A stretch of DNA of 64,000 nt, taken from positions 1,116,001 through 1,180,000 of the forward strand of contig CAXXEH010000003.1 of the NCBI GenBank assembly GCA_963677935.2, read 5' to 3'. A program made the translations under genes and the position numbers. Under the pieces are notes generated by a model. It did no database searches and was not told the DNA's origin. It worked only from the letters and a program-made list of their open reading frames with translations. Within the stretch, counting starts at the first letter, position 1, and every line of letters starts with the position of its first letter. This document shows, one piece after another, positions 63,234 to 64,000 of the stretch. The DNA comes from JAAFHB01 sp963677935 (GTDB lineage Bacteria; Bacteroidota; Bacteroidia; Bacteroidales; Prolixibacteraceae).

Positions 63234-64000
63234 ATGAATCAATCGCTTGTAAAAGAAAAAATTCTATTTCTAATCAATCCGATCTCCGGAACCAAATATA
63301 AGGGGCACCTTCCTGAATTAATCAATAAACTGGTTGACTCAACTTTTTTTGATGTTGAAGTAATCATTACAAAGTACAAAGGGGAGGCGACAGAAATTGT
63401 CAGTCAGAAGCTGACGGAAAATTACGGATATTTCGTGGCGGTAGGTGGGGATGGTACAGTAAATGAGATTGCCAAAGCGCTGATCAACACAACAGCAGTC
63501 ATGGCGATCCTCCCTGCCGGCTCCGGCAATGGACTAGCAAGGCACCTCCATATCCCAATGGAGCCACGCAAAGCTATTGAGATCATCAACAAACGTAAAT
63601 ATCAGGCTATTGATTACGGATTAATAAATAATACACCCTTCTTTTGTACCTGTGGTGTCGGGTTTGATGCACTAATTGGTGAAAAATTCGCACAATGTAA
63701 GGGAAGGGGGCTCTCAAATTACGTAAAAACAACAATTTCAGAGTATTTCAATTACCAACCAGAGACCTACAGAATTACCATCGATAACGAACAGCCCTTT
63801 AATCACAAAGCCTTTCTGATTACTTTTGCGAATGCTTCTCAATATGGGAATAATGCCTATATCGCTCCACAAGCCGATATTTACGATGGGAATCTGGATA
63901 TTTGCCTTCTCTCACCTTTTCAACTTTATAAAGCTCCAGGAATAGGAATCCGACTTTTTTTCAGGAATATTGACAAAAGTCGGCTCATGAATATTAAGAG
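63234..64000 (+). CDS. Diacylglycerol kinase-family lipid kinase (3' end outside window)
   Basis: The frame is open from ATG 63234 to the window edge (about 255 residues; the end is missing). It has the DAGK catalytic-domain pattern: ILFLINPISGTKYKG at the N-terminus, the nucleotide loop VAVGGDGTVNEIAKAL, then LPAGSGNGLARHL and the CGVGFDALIGEKFAQ segment. These enzymes phosphorylate diacylglycerol or related lipids to return them to phosphatidate. It is divergent from the LtaS/MdoB-like gene, whose reaction would yield diacylglycerol. Confidence 0.92.
   Translation, partial: MNQSLVKEKILFLINPISGTKYKGHLPELINKLVDSTFFDVEVIITKYKGEATEIVSQKLTENYGYFVAVGGDGTVNEIAKALINTTAVMAILPAGSGNGLARHLHIPMEPRKAIEIINKRKYQAIDYGLINNTPFFCTCGVGFDALIGEKFAQCKGRGLSNYVKTTISEYFNYQPETYRITIDNEQPFNHKAFLITFANASQYGNNAYIAPQADIYDGNLDICLLSPFQLYKAPGIGIRLFFRNIDKSRLMNIK

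Overview
The window is an AT-rich bacterial chromosome segment. It most likely comes from a member of the Bacteroidota, of the Bacteroidales/Marinilabiliales kind. The evidence is a DUF4293 membrane protein, a secreted beta-helix protein with a type IX secretion (T9SS) C-terminal sorting domain, RNase Y next to ZapA, and several intergenic copies of the Bacteroidota promoter (TTTG, about 19 bp, TAnnTTTG). Genus was not determined. No rRNA, tRNA, CRISPR array or insertion sequence was seen.

Layout. (1) 1-12.9 kb is housekeeping: the 3' part of dnaA, a YigZ/IMPACT protein, pyrB-pyrI, a GAF protein related to free-methionine sulfoxide reductase, a DUF4293 protein, a nucleoside phosphorylase with a SirB1-type protein, then (minus strand) a coiled-coil protein, zapA and RNase Y, then an M23 peptidase with anmK, and a C69 dipeptidase. 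(2) 13-53.4 kb is one very large plus-strand surface-polysaccharide locus. It opens with a stand-alone receiver and a sugar-phosphate transferase carrying a degenerate receiver. Next come a half-length TolC-like protein, a Wzz/Wzc-like protein with a LysM insertion, two hybrid histidine kinases (one preceded by a frameshifted GlcG/HbpS-like gene), a Wzx-like flippase, an O-antigen ligase/polymerase-like protein, several glycosyltransferases, two acyltransferases and an FkbM methyltransferase. A 2,184-residue two-module NRPS and its Sfp-type phosphopantetheinyl transferase follow, then another glycosyltransferase, the T9SS beta-helix protein, and UDP-glucose dehydrogenase, UDP-glucuronate decarboxylase and dTDP-4-dehydrorhamnose reductase. 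It closes with an Hpt protein. (3) 53.4-63 kb is mostly minus strand: a TPR protein, glycerate kinase, a RelA/SpoT protein with an eroded hydrolase site, a small outer-membrane-like protein, a sulfatase, a CBM9-like protein, a PAP2 phosphatase and an LtaS/MdoB-like enzyme. A diacylglycerol-kinase-like gene runs off the right edge on the plus strand.

How the parts fit. The locus holds most of a Wzx/Wzy-type export pathway: initiating transferase, glycosyltransferases, flippase, polymerase/ligase, chain-length protein, outer-membrane partner, and UDP-GlcA/UDP-Xyl precursor supply. It also holds every module of a multistep phosphorelay (two hybrid kinases, Hpt, free receiver) but no DNA-binding output. 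The only other receiver fold is the degenerate one fused to the initiating sugar transferase. I infer that the relay may control polysaccharide assembly by protein contact rather than transcription. The NRPS between sugar genes suggests a peptide-modified polymer or a co-regulated small peptide. Gaps around the NRPS and the hexapeptide acyltransferase contain notable palindromes and a 21-bp minisatellite.
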